Source of the DNA: Clostridiales bacterium
GTDB lineage: Bacteria > Bacillota > Clostridia > Christensenellales > Aristaeellaceae
DNA: 35,474 bases
Assembly: GCA_012522875.1 (NCBI GenBank)
Contig: JAAYJP010000262.1
Coordinates: 1-35,474, forward strand
Direction: 5' to 3'
Shown: piece by piece, positions 15,533 through 23,722 of the stretch
How the letters are laid out: the number at the start of each line of letters is the position of its first letter
How positions within the stretch are numbered: position 1 is the first letter of the stretch
The notes under the pieces: model-generated
What the model saw: only the letters and a program-made list of their open reading frames with translations
What the model was told of the DNA's origin: nothing
Database searches by the model: none
Position numbers and translations under genes: made by a program

Positions 15533-16492
15533 TTGTCAATGCCTCTGGACACTTTTGACAGTTGTGTGGCCCTGTTTGGGCTGAATGACCGCAATATCCG
15601 CACCTTGGAAGATGAACTGATCGTCAACGTTTATCTCCGTGACGGTGAACTGCAAATAATAGGAGACAACGAGAACATACAGACCGCGGAGCAGGTTATC
15701 ACTGAGATGCTCCGCATCATTGAAGCGGGTGAGCATCTGGATGCGGGAAAAATCCGCTATCTGATTCAAATGGCCCGCCAGGGCACCCTTGCCGAAGCCC
15801 GGGACAGCGCAGGTGAAGTAGTTGCGTACACCTATAAGGGTAAGAAAATTAAATGCAAAACAGCCGGGCAATTGTCCTATGTTCAGGCGATCCGAAGCCA
15901 CGGGCTCACCCTCTCGGTTGGTCCCGCGGGTACTGGCAAAACGTTTCTGGCCGTAGCCATGGCAGCCGTTGCGCTTCGCAACAAAGAAGTGGAGCGTTTG
16001 ATTCTAACCCGTCCTGCCGTTGAAGCAGGCGAGAAGCTGGGATTCCTCCCGGGTGACATGGCCCAGAAGGTGGACCCCTATCTAAGGCCCCTGTATGATG
16101 CCTTGTTTGAAATCCTGGGCCTGGAATCCTATCAGCGTTACATGGAGCGCGGCGCAATAGAAGTGGCTCCACTGGCCTTTATGCGTGGACGAACGCTCAA
16201 TGACGCGTTTATCATCCTGGATGAAGCGCAGAACGCGACGCCAGAGCAGATGAAGATGTTCCTTACCCGTATGGGACGCAATGCCAAAGCGGTGGTTAAC
16301 GGTGACCCATCCCAGATTGACCTTCCCCCCACCAGGCGTTCCGGTTTGCTGGCAGCGTTGGATGTGTTGGGAAGCGTTGAAGGCATCCAGATTGTCCGCC
16401 TGGGACGGGACGATGTGGTGCGCAATAACTTGGTGCAGCGCATTGTCAACGCATATGAGAACTACGAGGCCGTGAAAGAAGATAATGTTTGA
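15533..16492 (+). CDS. phoH: PhoH-family ATPase
   Basis: A P-loop ATPase of about 319 residues, the usual length of B. subtilis-type PhoH, found beside ybeY and era and probably involved in RNA metabolism. Walker A GPAGTGKT lies at 130-137 and Walker B ILDEAQN near 228-234; the family segments LTRPAVEAGEKLGFLPGD and GDPSQIDLP are clear. The start is uncertain: the promoter excludes the ATG at MITVRQ, and AAGGAG at 15515-15520 serves a TTG at 15533 best by spacing; TTG at 15524 or ATG at 15539 are alternatives. It overlaps pgpH by eight bases. Confidence 0.93.
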   Translation: MSMPLDTFDSCVALFGLNDRNIRTLEDELIVNVYLRDGELQIIGDNENIQTAEQVITEMLRIIEAGEHLDAGKIRYLIQMARQGTLAEARDSAGEVVAYTYKGKKIKCKTAGQLSYVQAIRSHGLTLSVGPAGTGKTFLAVAMAAVALRNKEVERLILTRPAVEAGEKLGFLPGDMAQKVDPYLRPLYDALFEILGLESYQRYMERGAIEVAPLAFMRGRTLNDAFIILDEAQNATPEQMKMFLTRMGRNAKAVVNGDPSQIDLPPTRRSGLLAALDVLGSVEGIQIVRLGRDDVVRNNLVQRIVNAYENYEAVKEDNV

Positions 16493-18743
16493 ACTTCCCG
16501 TATCCCCCAAGGCGATGAATTCACCTTTTCGAAAAAGGGCGGCTGATTACCTTGGTTCCCAAGCCTTCATACGCCTGCTCGCCATCCTGGCGGGTGGGTT
16601 TTTGTGCCTGCTGATTTTCATGGTCTCAATCAGCCCGAAGCGTTACAACCTGGTGGTGGGAATGGTGCCCGACCAGACGATAGCCGCTCACAAGGATGTG
16701 ATCGATGAGGTGACAACCAGGGCTAGCCGTGATGCCGCCGCTGCCGCGGTGGCGCCTACCTATCACTATCAGGAGGGAATCACAGAAGCGGTCATCGCGA
16801 ATCTTGAAGCCGCCCATGCGGAAATGGTGGCAGTCCGGCAATACGCCCAGACGTTGCCTGAGTTTTCGAGCCGGCGGACCTACAGCCAGGATGAGTTGGC
16901 CCTGGCGCACGATATGATCAACCTGGTTGCGTTTCAGGATTTCCAGTTGATTACGCTGATGAACGCTTCCAATGAGCAGTTTGACGAGATGTACCTTGCC
17001 CTGGTTCCCGCCGTGCGCAACACCATGCAGGGCAATGTCATTCAGGGGCAGGAATCCAGCGCTATCAACGGCATCATGCAACTGGTTGGCTACAAAACCA
17101 ACGTAAGCTTGCTGCAAAATGTGGTGCTCCCGGTATTGCGTGAGATTATTGAACCTAACATGGTGGTTGATGCGGAGGCTACAGAATTGGCACGCCAGGA
17201 CGCCTGGAATGCAGTTGAGCCTGTCGTTTTCAAACAGGGACAGAACATTGTGGTGCGCGGCGAGGGGCGGGTCCGGGAAAACCAGATCGCAATGCTCAAC
17301 AGCCTGGGCCTGCTGGATGACAATACCGTCGACTATGCCATGTACCTGGGAGCGTTTGGTATGGTATCTTTCGTCCTGGCCCTGGCTTTTGCTGCGCTGA
17401 AAGTGCTGAAGCCCTCTGTTGCCGGGGAGACCAGGTCCATCATTCTCATTAACCTGGTTATTCTGATCTCCCTGGCACTATCCCTTCTGACCAAGGAAAT
17501 CCAGTTGATCTATCTGGCGCCCTTGGCACTCCCTTTCATGCTGTTAACAGGCACTCTTGGCCCCGTTCCGGCAATTATCGCCGGAACCGCATCCACGGCA
17601 CTGGGGGCTGTCATGATTACCGGTACCGGCAGCGTTATCAGCGACTGGGTAAACCTATTGTCTATTGGTGTTTTCTCAGGCGTCCTGGCGTCACTCCTTT
17701 TAAAGAGCAACTATCAGCGCTCCTACGTGCTGTTGGTAGGGATATTGGTAGGCCTGGCAAACTTCCTTTTGCTGTTTGTATCAGGGCTTCTCACCAGCAT
17801 TAACCTGCAGAGCGCAATGAACAAGGGATTGTGGAGCCTGGTAGGGGCGGCTGTAAGTACGGTATTATGCCTGGCCATCCAGCCTGCGCTGGAATCTGCT
17901 TTTAACCTTCCAACACCTACACGCCTGCTTGACCTGACCAATCCCAACCATCCCCTGCTGAGAAGGCTGCTGCTGGAGGCGCCTGGTACCTACCATCACA
18001 GCATCATTATCGCCAACTTGGCAGAGGCCAGCGCCGAAGCGATCGGGGCCAACCCCCTTCTGGCCCGGGCGGGCGCCTATTTCCATGATATCGGGAAGCT
18101 GAAGCGCCCTCTGTATTTCAAGGAAAACCAGATTGGAACCGGCAATATACACGACAACACAGATCCTCAGGTTTCCGCCGCCATCATCACATCTCATGTC
18201 AGGGAAGGGATTGCCATGGCCCGTCATTACCGACTTCCGCAGGAGATTCAGCAAATTATTGCCGAACACCACGGCGACTCGGTGGTGGCGTTCTTTTATC
18301 ATAAGGCGGTAAAGGAGAGCGCCAACGGTCAACTGAATGACGAGGAGTTCAGATATGCAGGTGTGCCCCCAATGACTGCCGAGGGCGCATTGGTAATGTT
18401 GTGTGATACCATTGAAGCCGCTATCCGTACTTTGAACAGCCCCAGCCAGGAAGAGATTGTCACTTTCATCGACAGCCTCACCCAGAAGAAAATCCAGAGT
18501 GGCCAACTGATAAACGCGCCGCTTACCCTCAAAGACCTTCAGATAATCAGCAGTACCTGCGCCACGGTGTTGAACGGTGTATTCCATGAGCGCATCGAGT
18601 ATCCCGCTGCGCCTGACAAACTGGCTCCCCGGGAAAAGCTCATGGCCCAGCTGCAGCAATTGCGCAAGTCCCCCGCTCCTCCAGCCAAATCGACCGTTGC
18701 CCCATCGCATGAAGAACCTGCCCGGGATAGCGGGAAAGATTAA
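16485..18743 (+). CDS. pgpH: 7TM-HD family c-di-AMP phosphodiesterase PgpH
   Basis: A 752-residue membrane protein of the 7TMR-HD family (YqfF), which hydrolyses the second messenger c-di-AMP to pApA. One N-terminal membrane segment (about 29-49) precedes a large extracellular 7TMR-HDED domain (about 50-285), then several transmembrane helices (about 285-470) and a cytoplasmic HD domain (about 495-670) with TYHHS, YFHDIGKLKRP and AEHHGDS as metal ligands. The tail is proline and alanine rich. The ATG lies inside the phoH end. It matches the phoH-yqfF-ybeY order of Bacillota. No diadenylate cyclase gene is in the window. Confidence 0.94.
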   Translation: MFELPVSPKAMNSPFRKRAADYLGSQAFIRLLAILAGGFLCLLIFMVSISPKRYNLVVGMVPDQTIAAHKDVIDEVTTRASRDAAAAAVAPTYHYQEGITEAVIANLEAAHAEMVAVRQYAQTLPEFSSRRTYSQDELALAHDMINLVAFQDFQLITLMNASNEQFDEMYLALVPAVRNTMQGNVIQGQESSAINGIMQLVGYKTNVSLLQNVVLPVLREIIEPNMVVDAEATELARQDAWNAVEPVVFKQGQNIVVRGEGRVRENQIAMLNSLGLLDDNTVDYAMYLGAFGMVSFVLALAFAALKVLKPSVAGETRSIILINLVILISLALSLLTKEIQLIYLAPLALPFMLLTGTLGPVPAIIAGTASTALGAVMITGTGSVISDWVNLLSIGVFSGVLASLLLKSNYQRSYVLLVGILVGLANFLLLFVSGLLTSINLQSAMNKGLWSLVGAAVSTVLCLAIQPALESAFNLPTPTRLLDLTNPNHPLLRRLLLEAPGTYHHSIIIANLAEASAEAIGANPLLARAGAYFHDIGKLKRPLYFKENQIGTGNIHDNTDPQVSAAIITSHVREGIAMARHYRLPQEIQQIIAEHHGDSVVAFFYHKAVKESANGQLNDEEFRYAGVPPMTAEGALVMLCDTIEAAIRTLNSPSQEEIVTFIDSLTQKKIQSGQLINAPLTLKDLQIISSTCATVLNGVFHERIEYPAAPDKLAPREKLMAQLQQLRKSPAPPAKSTVAPSHEEPARDSGKD

Positions 18744-18747
18744 GAGA

Positions 18748-19635
18748 ATGCGGGTTATTCTATCTGAAGACAGCCAAACCTCTGCCGTGCCGCTTTCTTT
18801 TTTTGAGCGTATTGCACAAGCCGCCGTCCTTCTGGAGGGCCTGGATAAACCCATGTTTCTGTCACTGACACTCACCGATGATGCCGGCATCAGGGCCGTC
18901 AACAGGCAGTGGCGTTACCAGGATACTGCGACAGATGTAATCAGTTTTCCAGCTATCAATTTTTCGCCCCGGGATACTGCCAGTCTAAGGCAGGCGCTTC
19001 CCGCGGATGCCTGGGACAGCGATGAAAGCGCCCATTTCCTTGGGGATATTGTCATTTCTCTGCCCAGGGCCAAGTCACAGGCCGAGGAATACGGCCATGG
19101 CGTGGAAAGGGAACTGTCTTATCTTTTTGTCCATGGGGTGATGCACCTGATGGGCTATGATCATCAAAACCCGGAGGATAAAATAAAAATGCGCGATATG
19201 GAAGAAAAGGCCCTCGCCGGGGCAGCAAACATGGATAACGATGACCGGGCTCTGGTGCAAGCTGCCTGGAAGGCCCGGGAGTATGCCTACACGCCCTATT
19301 CAAACTACAAGGTAGGATCGGCGCTCAGAGCGAAGAGCGGGAAGATATATACGGGTTGTAATATTGAAAATGCTGCCTTTGGCCTCACAAACTGTGCGGA
19401 GCGTACCGCTCTGTTTAAGGCCATCAGCGTTGGCGATATTGAGTTTGATGCCATCGCCATCTCGGCGGATGCTACACCCCCCTGGCCATGCGGTGCCTGC
19501 AGGCAGGCACTTAGCGAGTTCGCGCCCAACATTCGGGTGCTGATCAGCTGGAGTGATGGGAAGGAGAACGCCGAGGCCACACTGGACCAGTTGCTCCCCC
19601 ACAGCTTCTTGAATTTCGTGGAGGATGGGAAATGA
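18748..19635 (+). CDS. Fusion of endoribonuclease YbeY and cytidine deaminase Cdd
   Basis: One 295-residue frame contains two complete enzymes. Residues 1 to about 158 are YbeY, the zinc-dependent RNase for 16S rRNA 3' end maturation and ribosome quality control, with VISFP and H-x3-H-x5-H (H129, H133, H139) in VHGVMHLMGYDH. Residues from about 162 are cytidine deaminase, converting cytidine to uridine, with C216-A-E218 and PCGAC (C248, C251) binding zinc. There is no stop codon and almost no linker. An ATG at 19231 (M162), preceded by CGGGGC, fits the normal Cdd start, so separate Cdd could also be made. The ybeY ATG starts four bases after pgpH. The dgkA gene that often lies between ybeY and cdd is absent. 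It overlaps era by four bases. Confidence 0.9.
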   Translation: MRVILSEDSQTSAVPLSFFERIAQAAVLLEGLDKPMFLSLTLTDDAGIRAVNRQWRYQDTATDVISFPAINFSPRDTASLRQALPADAWDSDESAHFLGDIVISLPRAKSQAEEYGHGVERELSYLFVHGVMHLMGYDHQNPEDKIKMRDMEEKALAGAANMDNDDRALVQAAWKAREYAYTPYSNYKVGSALRAKSGKIYTGCNIENAAFGLTNCAERTALFKAISVGDIEFDAIAISADATPPWPCGACRQALSEFAPNIRVLISWSDGKENAEATLDQLLPHSFLNFVEDGK

Positions 19636-20537
19636 GTGGAGGAAGCATTGTGAAAACTCCATTCCATTCTGGCTTTATCAGCATTATTGGCCGCCCCAAT
19701 GTGGGTAAATCCACACTGCTCAACTCGCTGGTGGGCGAGAAAGTGGCTATTGTTACCCCCAAACCGCAAACCACACGAAACCGCATCATTGGCATCCTCA
19801 ACCTCCCTGACGCCCAGCTGGTGTTCGTGGACACACCTGGGATCCATAAACCCCGCACAAAGCTTGGCCAGTTTATGGATAAAAGCATCCAGGACGCCAT
19901 GAAAGGTATCGATGCCCTGCTGGTTGTTCTTGATGCCAGCAAGATCGCATCCCAGGACCGGAGCATCGTCCAGGATATGCGGATGATGAAAGTTCCCAAA
20001 ATACTGGTGCTCAACAAGATCGACTTGGTTCATCCTCAGGAATTGCTTAAACCCATATCGGACTTCGCGGGCGCGGGTTATGATGCTATTGTTCCCCTCT
20101 GTGCCCGAACGGGAGACGGGATTGATGTCCTGAAACGGGAATTGATCTCCCATCTTCCAGAGGGTCCGGCCTATTTCCCCGACAGCATGTGGACCGATCA
20201 GACGGAACGGCAGTTTGTTGCTGAACTGATCCGGGAACAGGCCTTATATGCCTTGCAGGAGGAAATTCCACACGGAATCGGTGTGGAGATCTTGTCCATG
20301 AAGGACAAAAGCGATGAAATGGTTGAAATATTCGCCAATATATTCTGTGAGCGGGAGGCACACAAGCGTATCATTATTGGGAAACAGGGCAAAATGCTTG
20401 GCTCCATCGGAAAAAAATCGCGTGAAGGAATCGAAAAACTGCTGGGCAGACATGTAAACCTTCAGCTGTGGGTCAAGGTGCGCCCTGACTGGCGCAACAC
20501 CCCGGAAGACCTAAGAACGCTGGGCTACGCAGATTGA
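19632..20537 (+). CDS. era: Ribosome biogenesis GTPase Era
   Basis: A 301-residue GTPase that binds the 3' end of 16S rRNA and helps 30S maturation, cooperating functionally with YbeY. G1 GRPNVGKST lies at 20-28, DTPG at 67-70, NKID at 128-131, and the C-terminal KH domain contains IIGKQGKMLGSIGKKSREGI. The ATG overlaps the fused cdd end as ATGA and has GGAGG seven bases upstream; a GTG at 19650, also with GGAGG, is an alternative start removing six residues. recO, the usual next gene in Bacillota, is replaced by apbE. Confidence 0.97.
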   Translation: MSGGSIVKTPFHSGFISIIGRPNVGKSTLLNSLVGEKVAIVTPKPQTTRNRIIGILNLPDAQLVFVDTPGIHKPRTKLGQFMDKSIQDAMKGIDALLVVLDASKIASQDRSIVQDMRMMKVPKILVLNKIDLVHPQELLKPISDFAGAGYDAIVPLCARTGDGIDVLKRELISHLPEGPAYFPDSMWTDQTERQFVAELIREQALYALQEEIPHGIGVEILSMKDKSDEMVEIFANIFCEREAHKRIIIGKQGKMLGSIGKKSREGIEKLLGRHVNLQLWVKVRPDWRNTPEDLRTLGYAD

Positions 20538-21622
20538 AAAAGAAATTATTGAGGCTTGTATCGGCTGTTTTGCTGTTCTGTTTGCTTTTTCCTGCTCCCG
20601 GTTTGGCGGCGCCTCGGGATTATATGCGTTATTCCCATGTTTTTTTCGGCACCTTTGATACGGTCATTACCATCCTCGCCTATGCCAGAGACCAGGCCGA
20701 ATTTGACGTCTCTGCTGCCGCTGCCGAGGCGGCATTTCAACACTATCACCGGCTGTTTGATCAGTACCACCCTTATGAGGGCGTCAACAATGTATTTACT
20801 TTAAACCGCCAGGCGGCGCTTGCTCCGGTAGTGGTATCGGAGGAGCTTTTTTCCCTTTTGACATACTGTAAAGAAATGCAGCCCAGACTGCACGGCAAAG
20901 TAAACATAGCCATGGGAGCAGTGCTCAGACTGTGGCATGATGCGCGGGAGGTTGCGGAAACAGCACCTGAAGACACGGTGCTGCCCGACATGGCGGCGCT
21001 GCGCGAAGCTGCAGCCCACACTAATATGGATGATGTCATTCTGGATGCAGCGAATAGGTCCGTCTTTTTTGCCGACCCTGATCTTAAGCTTGACGTGGGC
21101 GCTGTAGCCAAGGGGTACGCCACGGAGCAGGCGGCGCAGGAGATGCTGAAAAGCCCGGTATCCCACTTCATCATCAATGCTGGCGGCAATGTGCGCACAG
21201 GCAATCCGCCGCTGGATGGCCGGAACAACTGGGGCGTTGGTATCCAGGACCCGAACGCAGCTATCCTGTCAGCAAGTGACACAGATGTGATTGAACTCAT
21301 TTTCATGCACAATATGTCTTCCGTTACCAGCGGAGATTACCAACGCTATTTCGTTCTGGACGATGTGGTGTACCACCATCTGATTTCCCCTGAGACCCTC
21401 TTTCCCACCCATTTCATGCGCTCTGTCACCGTAATCACAGAGGATTCCGGGCTGGCTGATCTACTGTCCACCGCCCTGTTCCTGATGCCCTATGAAGAGG
21501 GCGCGGCGTTTCTTGACGAACTGGCTCTTCCGGTCGAAGCGGTTTGGGTATTGAATGACGGCAGCATGGAAATGACCGACGGCGCCAAAAAAATGGCCTA
21601 CTCCCATGGAGCGGCCAATTGA
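20534..21622 (+). CDS. apbE: FAD:protein FMN transferase, ApbE family, exported
   Basis: A 362-residue protein with a Sec signal (about 1-26, cleavage after GLAA). ApbE enzymes use FAD to attach FMN covalently to threonine or serine of extracytoplasmic redox proteins, often Rnf or NQR subunits. The family motifs KLDVGAVAKGYA, INAGGNVRTGN and EDSGLADLLSTALF are clear. The cysteine in the signal region does not fit a lipobox. The TTG start overlaps the era stop as TTGA; the ribosome site is weak, so expression may depend on translational coupling. No flavinylation substrate is encoded in the window, so its target is unknown. It ends 12 bases from the convergent gene, with no terminator seen. 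Confidence 0.92.
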   Translation: MKKKLLRLVSAVLLFCLLFPAPGLAAPRDYMRYSHVFFGTFDTVITILAYARDQAEFDVSAAAAEAAFQHYHRLFDQYHPYEGVNNVFTLNRQAALAPVVVSEELFSLLTYCKEMQPRLHGKVNIAMGAVLRLWHDAREVAETAPEDTVLPDMAALREAAAHTNMDDVILDAANRSVFFADPDLKLDVGAVAKGYATEQAAQEMLKSPVSHFIINAGGNVRTGNPPLDGRNNWGVGIQDPNAAILSASDTDVIELIFMHNMSSVTSGDYQRYFVLDDVVYHHLISPETLFPTHFMRSVTVITEDSGLADLLSTALFLMPYEEGAAFLDELALPVEAVWVLNDGSMEMTDGAKKMAYSHGAAN

Positions 21623-21634
21623 TTATCCTTTCCC

Positions 21635-22543
21635 CTATCCTGGAAAACGCTGCATCAGGCTGCCGGCCAGATCAATCTGCTCACCCAGGAGCGCGGCGAT
21701 TTTTTCATCACTTGCGGCGTTCCCCTCAATATCCATATCTTTAGCACGCCAACCGGATGCCAGCACATTGCCCACAGAAGCCTTCAGACAGCCGGCTTCT
21801 TTTTTTAGCCCCAAGCTTTCATCAAGCATGGCAACCGTGGCGTCGAGGGCATCAAATAGCCTGGGAGTGAAACCCGGAACACTGCCAGCCAGGTGGACTA
21901 GCCTGCTTTCATCCTGATAAATGCTGTGGGAAAGGCCGGCTCCGCTTAAGCCCCGGTAGAGCCCCAGCAAAAGGTCAGCAGAAGCCGTGTCGGCCAGAAA
22001 AATGTGCTCGCGCTGTGGAAACTGAAGCGGCTTGGCGACTGCCGCAGCCAACGGCAGGGCTTCAGGCGCTGACAGCGCGTAGGGGCTTGCTGTCTTGCCG
22101 ACTGCTTCCTCCCAGAGCCTTGCCCTGTCGCCAGATACCACAGCCCACACCATAGCCTCCCTGGCGCCAGCAACTCCAAGCACTTTCCGCGCAGCGTTCA
22201 CTGCTGCGTCAAGGCCTGGCCTAAAGGGCGAAACGCATGAAAGCGTCGGGAAATCCGGAACCCGCAGAAGAGAAAAATCCTTTAGCCCTTCAGGCAATTC
22301 CAGCGTCGTCGTCCTGATATGAGCATCAAAAACCTTGAACAGGGAAGCTTCTGACAGCACCGCCAGGATGGCTTGTGCCTCCTCGGCCGCAAGAGAAACT
22401 GCCTCTGGCCCGTCCAACTGCACGTCTTTCATGACAAAGCTGTGGCCAAAAGCGATGGCAATATCGCTGATAGTCTGCTGACACATTCGCAAAAGAGCCT
22501 TGCCCATCAAACTGTCGGACACCATCAGAATTTTGGCGCGCAT
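21635..22543 (-). CDS. Divergent isopropylmalate/isocitrate dehydrogenase-like protein, probably not catalytic
   Basis: A 302-residue protein without an obvious close family. By eye its segments follow the LeuB/Icd fold in order: AFGHSFVMKDVQLDG (about 31-45) like the first beta-alpha unit, SLLRVPDFPTLSCVSPFR (91-108), SGDRARLWEEAV (137-148) at the place of DKANVLE-SRLWREVV, PLQFPQREHIFLADTASADLL (about 172-192) like the GDILSDEAS region, and DESLGLKKEAGCL...VLASGWRAKDM (241-270) like the C-terminal helix pair. The GDGIGPE start, the lysine of DKANV and the HGSAPDIAGK cofactor loop are absent, and the protein is about 50 residues shorter than LeuB. A pseudoenzyme is likely; the function is unknown. 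It starts five bases after the capA stop. Confidence 0.6.
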   Translation of the reverse strand: MRAKILMVSDSLMGKALLRMCQQTISDIAIAFGHSFVMKDVQLDGPEAVSLAAEEAQAILAVLSEASLFKVFDAHIRTTTLELPEGLKDFSLLRVPDFPTLSCVSPFRPGLDAAVNAARKVLGVAGAREAMVWAVVSGDRARLWEEAVGKTASPYALSAPEALPLAAAVAKPLQFPQREHIFLADTASADLLLGLYRGLSGAGLSHSIYQDESRLVHLAGSVPGFTPRLFDALDATVAMLDESLGLKKEAGCLKASVGNVLASGWRAKDMDIEGNAASDEKIAALLGEQIDLAGSLMQRFPG

Positions 22544-22548
22544 GTTCC

Positions 22549-23712
22549 CTACTCCCAGTCCACCGGGTAAAAGTCCACGGCATACTCGAGCCCCTTGCCG
22601 TTTGATTTGAGCATGTTGATCACATTGTCAATCAAGCGTTGGTCGGTAAATGGCGTAGGCGCAAAATCATTGTAGTCGGTCTTTGAGGAAATGCGGCTGG
22701 GAATGATTCGGAACGTATCGGTTTCCACCTCAGCTCCTTTGATATTAAACCGGATCTGGAACAGAAAAGTGCTCATATCGCTGGGTTTTGTGTTTCCGGC
22801 AAAACTGAAGTTCCCCAAAGAATAGACGATGTACTTGCCTTGATAACGCTCAATGGGGTTGATGCGGTGGCTGTGGTGTCCCAGCACCAGGTCAGCGCCG
22901 GAGTCGATGGTGAGCCGTCCAAGCTTGATTTGGTTTTCGTTGGGCTTGTAATCCAGTTCCGCTCCCCAGTGATAGCTGACAATCACGATATCATGCTCCG
23001 CTTTGGCCCGGGCTACATCAATGGGTACCTGCTCAAACAAGCCAGGGTAACGTCCGTCAAAAGTTTGGTAGGACAGCATGGCAATGGATACGCCCTTCAC
23101 CTCATACACGCCCATTTGCTCAGCCGTGCTCCATACGATGCCGGCGTCAGTCAGCGTCTGCTTGGTTTCTTCAAGCCCCGATTCGCCGTGATCCATCACA
23201 TGGTTGTTTTCCAGCGCCACCGCCTCAATGCTGCCATTGGTGAGAAACTGCACATATTCAGGAGGCGCAGAAAAGACAAACTGGTTGTTGGTTTTGTACA
23301 CCGGCCGTGTGGTGAGGGTGGACTCAAAATTCACGATGGTCATGTCATCACCCTCAAAAATGTCCTGTACATTTCGGCAGATCAGGTTGGGGTTGTTATC
23401 CTGCTTTTTGAGTTCCCGGTCAAAAATGGAATCACCGCTGCGGCGGATATCGCCACCGATGGTGGTATCCCCCGCCGCAGTGATGATGATCTGAACGGTA
23501 CCGTCCGGAAGTGTGGGAACGGGCACGGGTGTGGGGGTCACCTGAGGCATACCACCCGGGCTTTCCTGGGTACCCAGCGTCAGCTCTGTTTCAGGCGGAG
23601 GTGAAATAAGTTGCGCGATGGACACCTCCTCATCTGCTGCGGCGAAAGGAAAGGCGTTAATGACCAGCGCCAGTGCTATGAGCAGTGATGTGAGTTGGCG
23701 TTTTCCAAACAT
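22549..23712 (-). CDS. CapA-like secreted protein (PGA capsule domain, metallophosphatase fold)
   Basis: A 387-residue exported protein with a signal peptide (about 1-26), a proline and threonine rich linker (about 50-70), and a CapA/PGA_cap domain. Conserved pieces are AAGDTTIGGD near 78-87, TIVNFESTLT, ALENNHVMDHGESGLEET, SYHWGAEL and LGHHSHRINPIE, with the metal-binding Asp, Asn and His residues of the calcineurin-like fold. CapA takes part in poly-gamma-glutamate export or anchoring, but most such proteins outside capsule operons have unknown roles, and no capBC genes are here. TAGGAG precedes the ATG. It lies 10 bases after the aminotransferase. Confidence 0.85.
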   Translation of the reverse strand: MFGKRQLTSLLIALALVINAFPFAAADEEVSIAQLISPPPETELTLGTQESPGGMPQVTPTPVPVPTLPDGTVQIIITAAGDTTIGGDIRRSGDSIFDRELKKQDNNPNLICRNVQDIFEGDDMTIVNFESTLTTRPVYKTNNQFVFSAPPEYVQFLTNGSIEAVALENNHVMDHGESGLEETKQTLTDAGIVWSTAEQMGVYEVKGVSIAMLSYQTFDGRYPGLFEQVPIDVARAKAEHDIVIVSYHWGAELDYKPNENQIKLGRLTIDSGADLVLGHHSHRINPIERYQGKYIVYSLGNFSFAGNTKPSDMSTFLFQIRFNIKGAEVETDTFRIIPSRISSKTDYNDFAPTPFTDQRLIDNVINMLKSNGKGLEYAVDFYPVDWE

Positions 23713-23722
23713 GAATGATCTC

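Noticed and set aside
21635..22543. Decayed pseudogene of leuB
   Set aside because: The frame is intact over 302 codons, has a ribosome site and is tightly packed in an operon, so loss of motifs looks like divergence of a kept gene rather than decay.
22840..23604. 254-codon plus-strand open frame opposite the CapA-like gene
   Set aside because: The minus strand carries signal peptide and all CapA motifs; the opposite frame is histidine and glycine rich without domain features.
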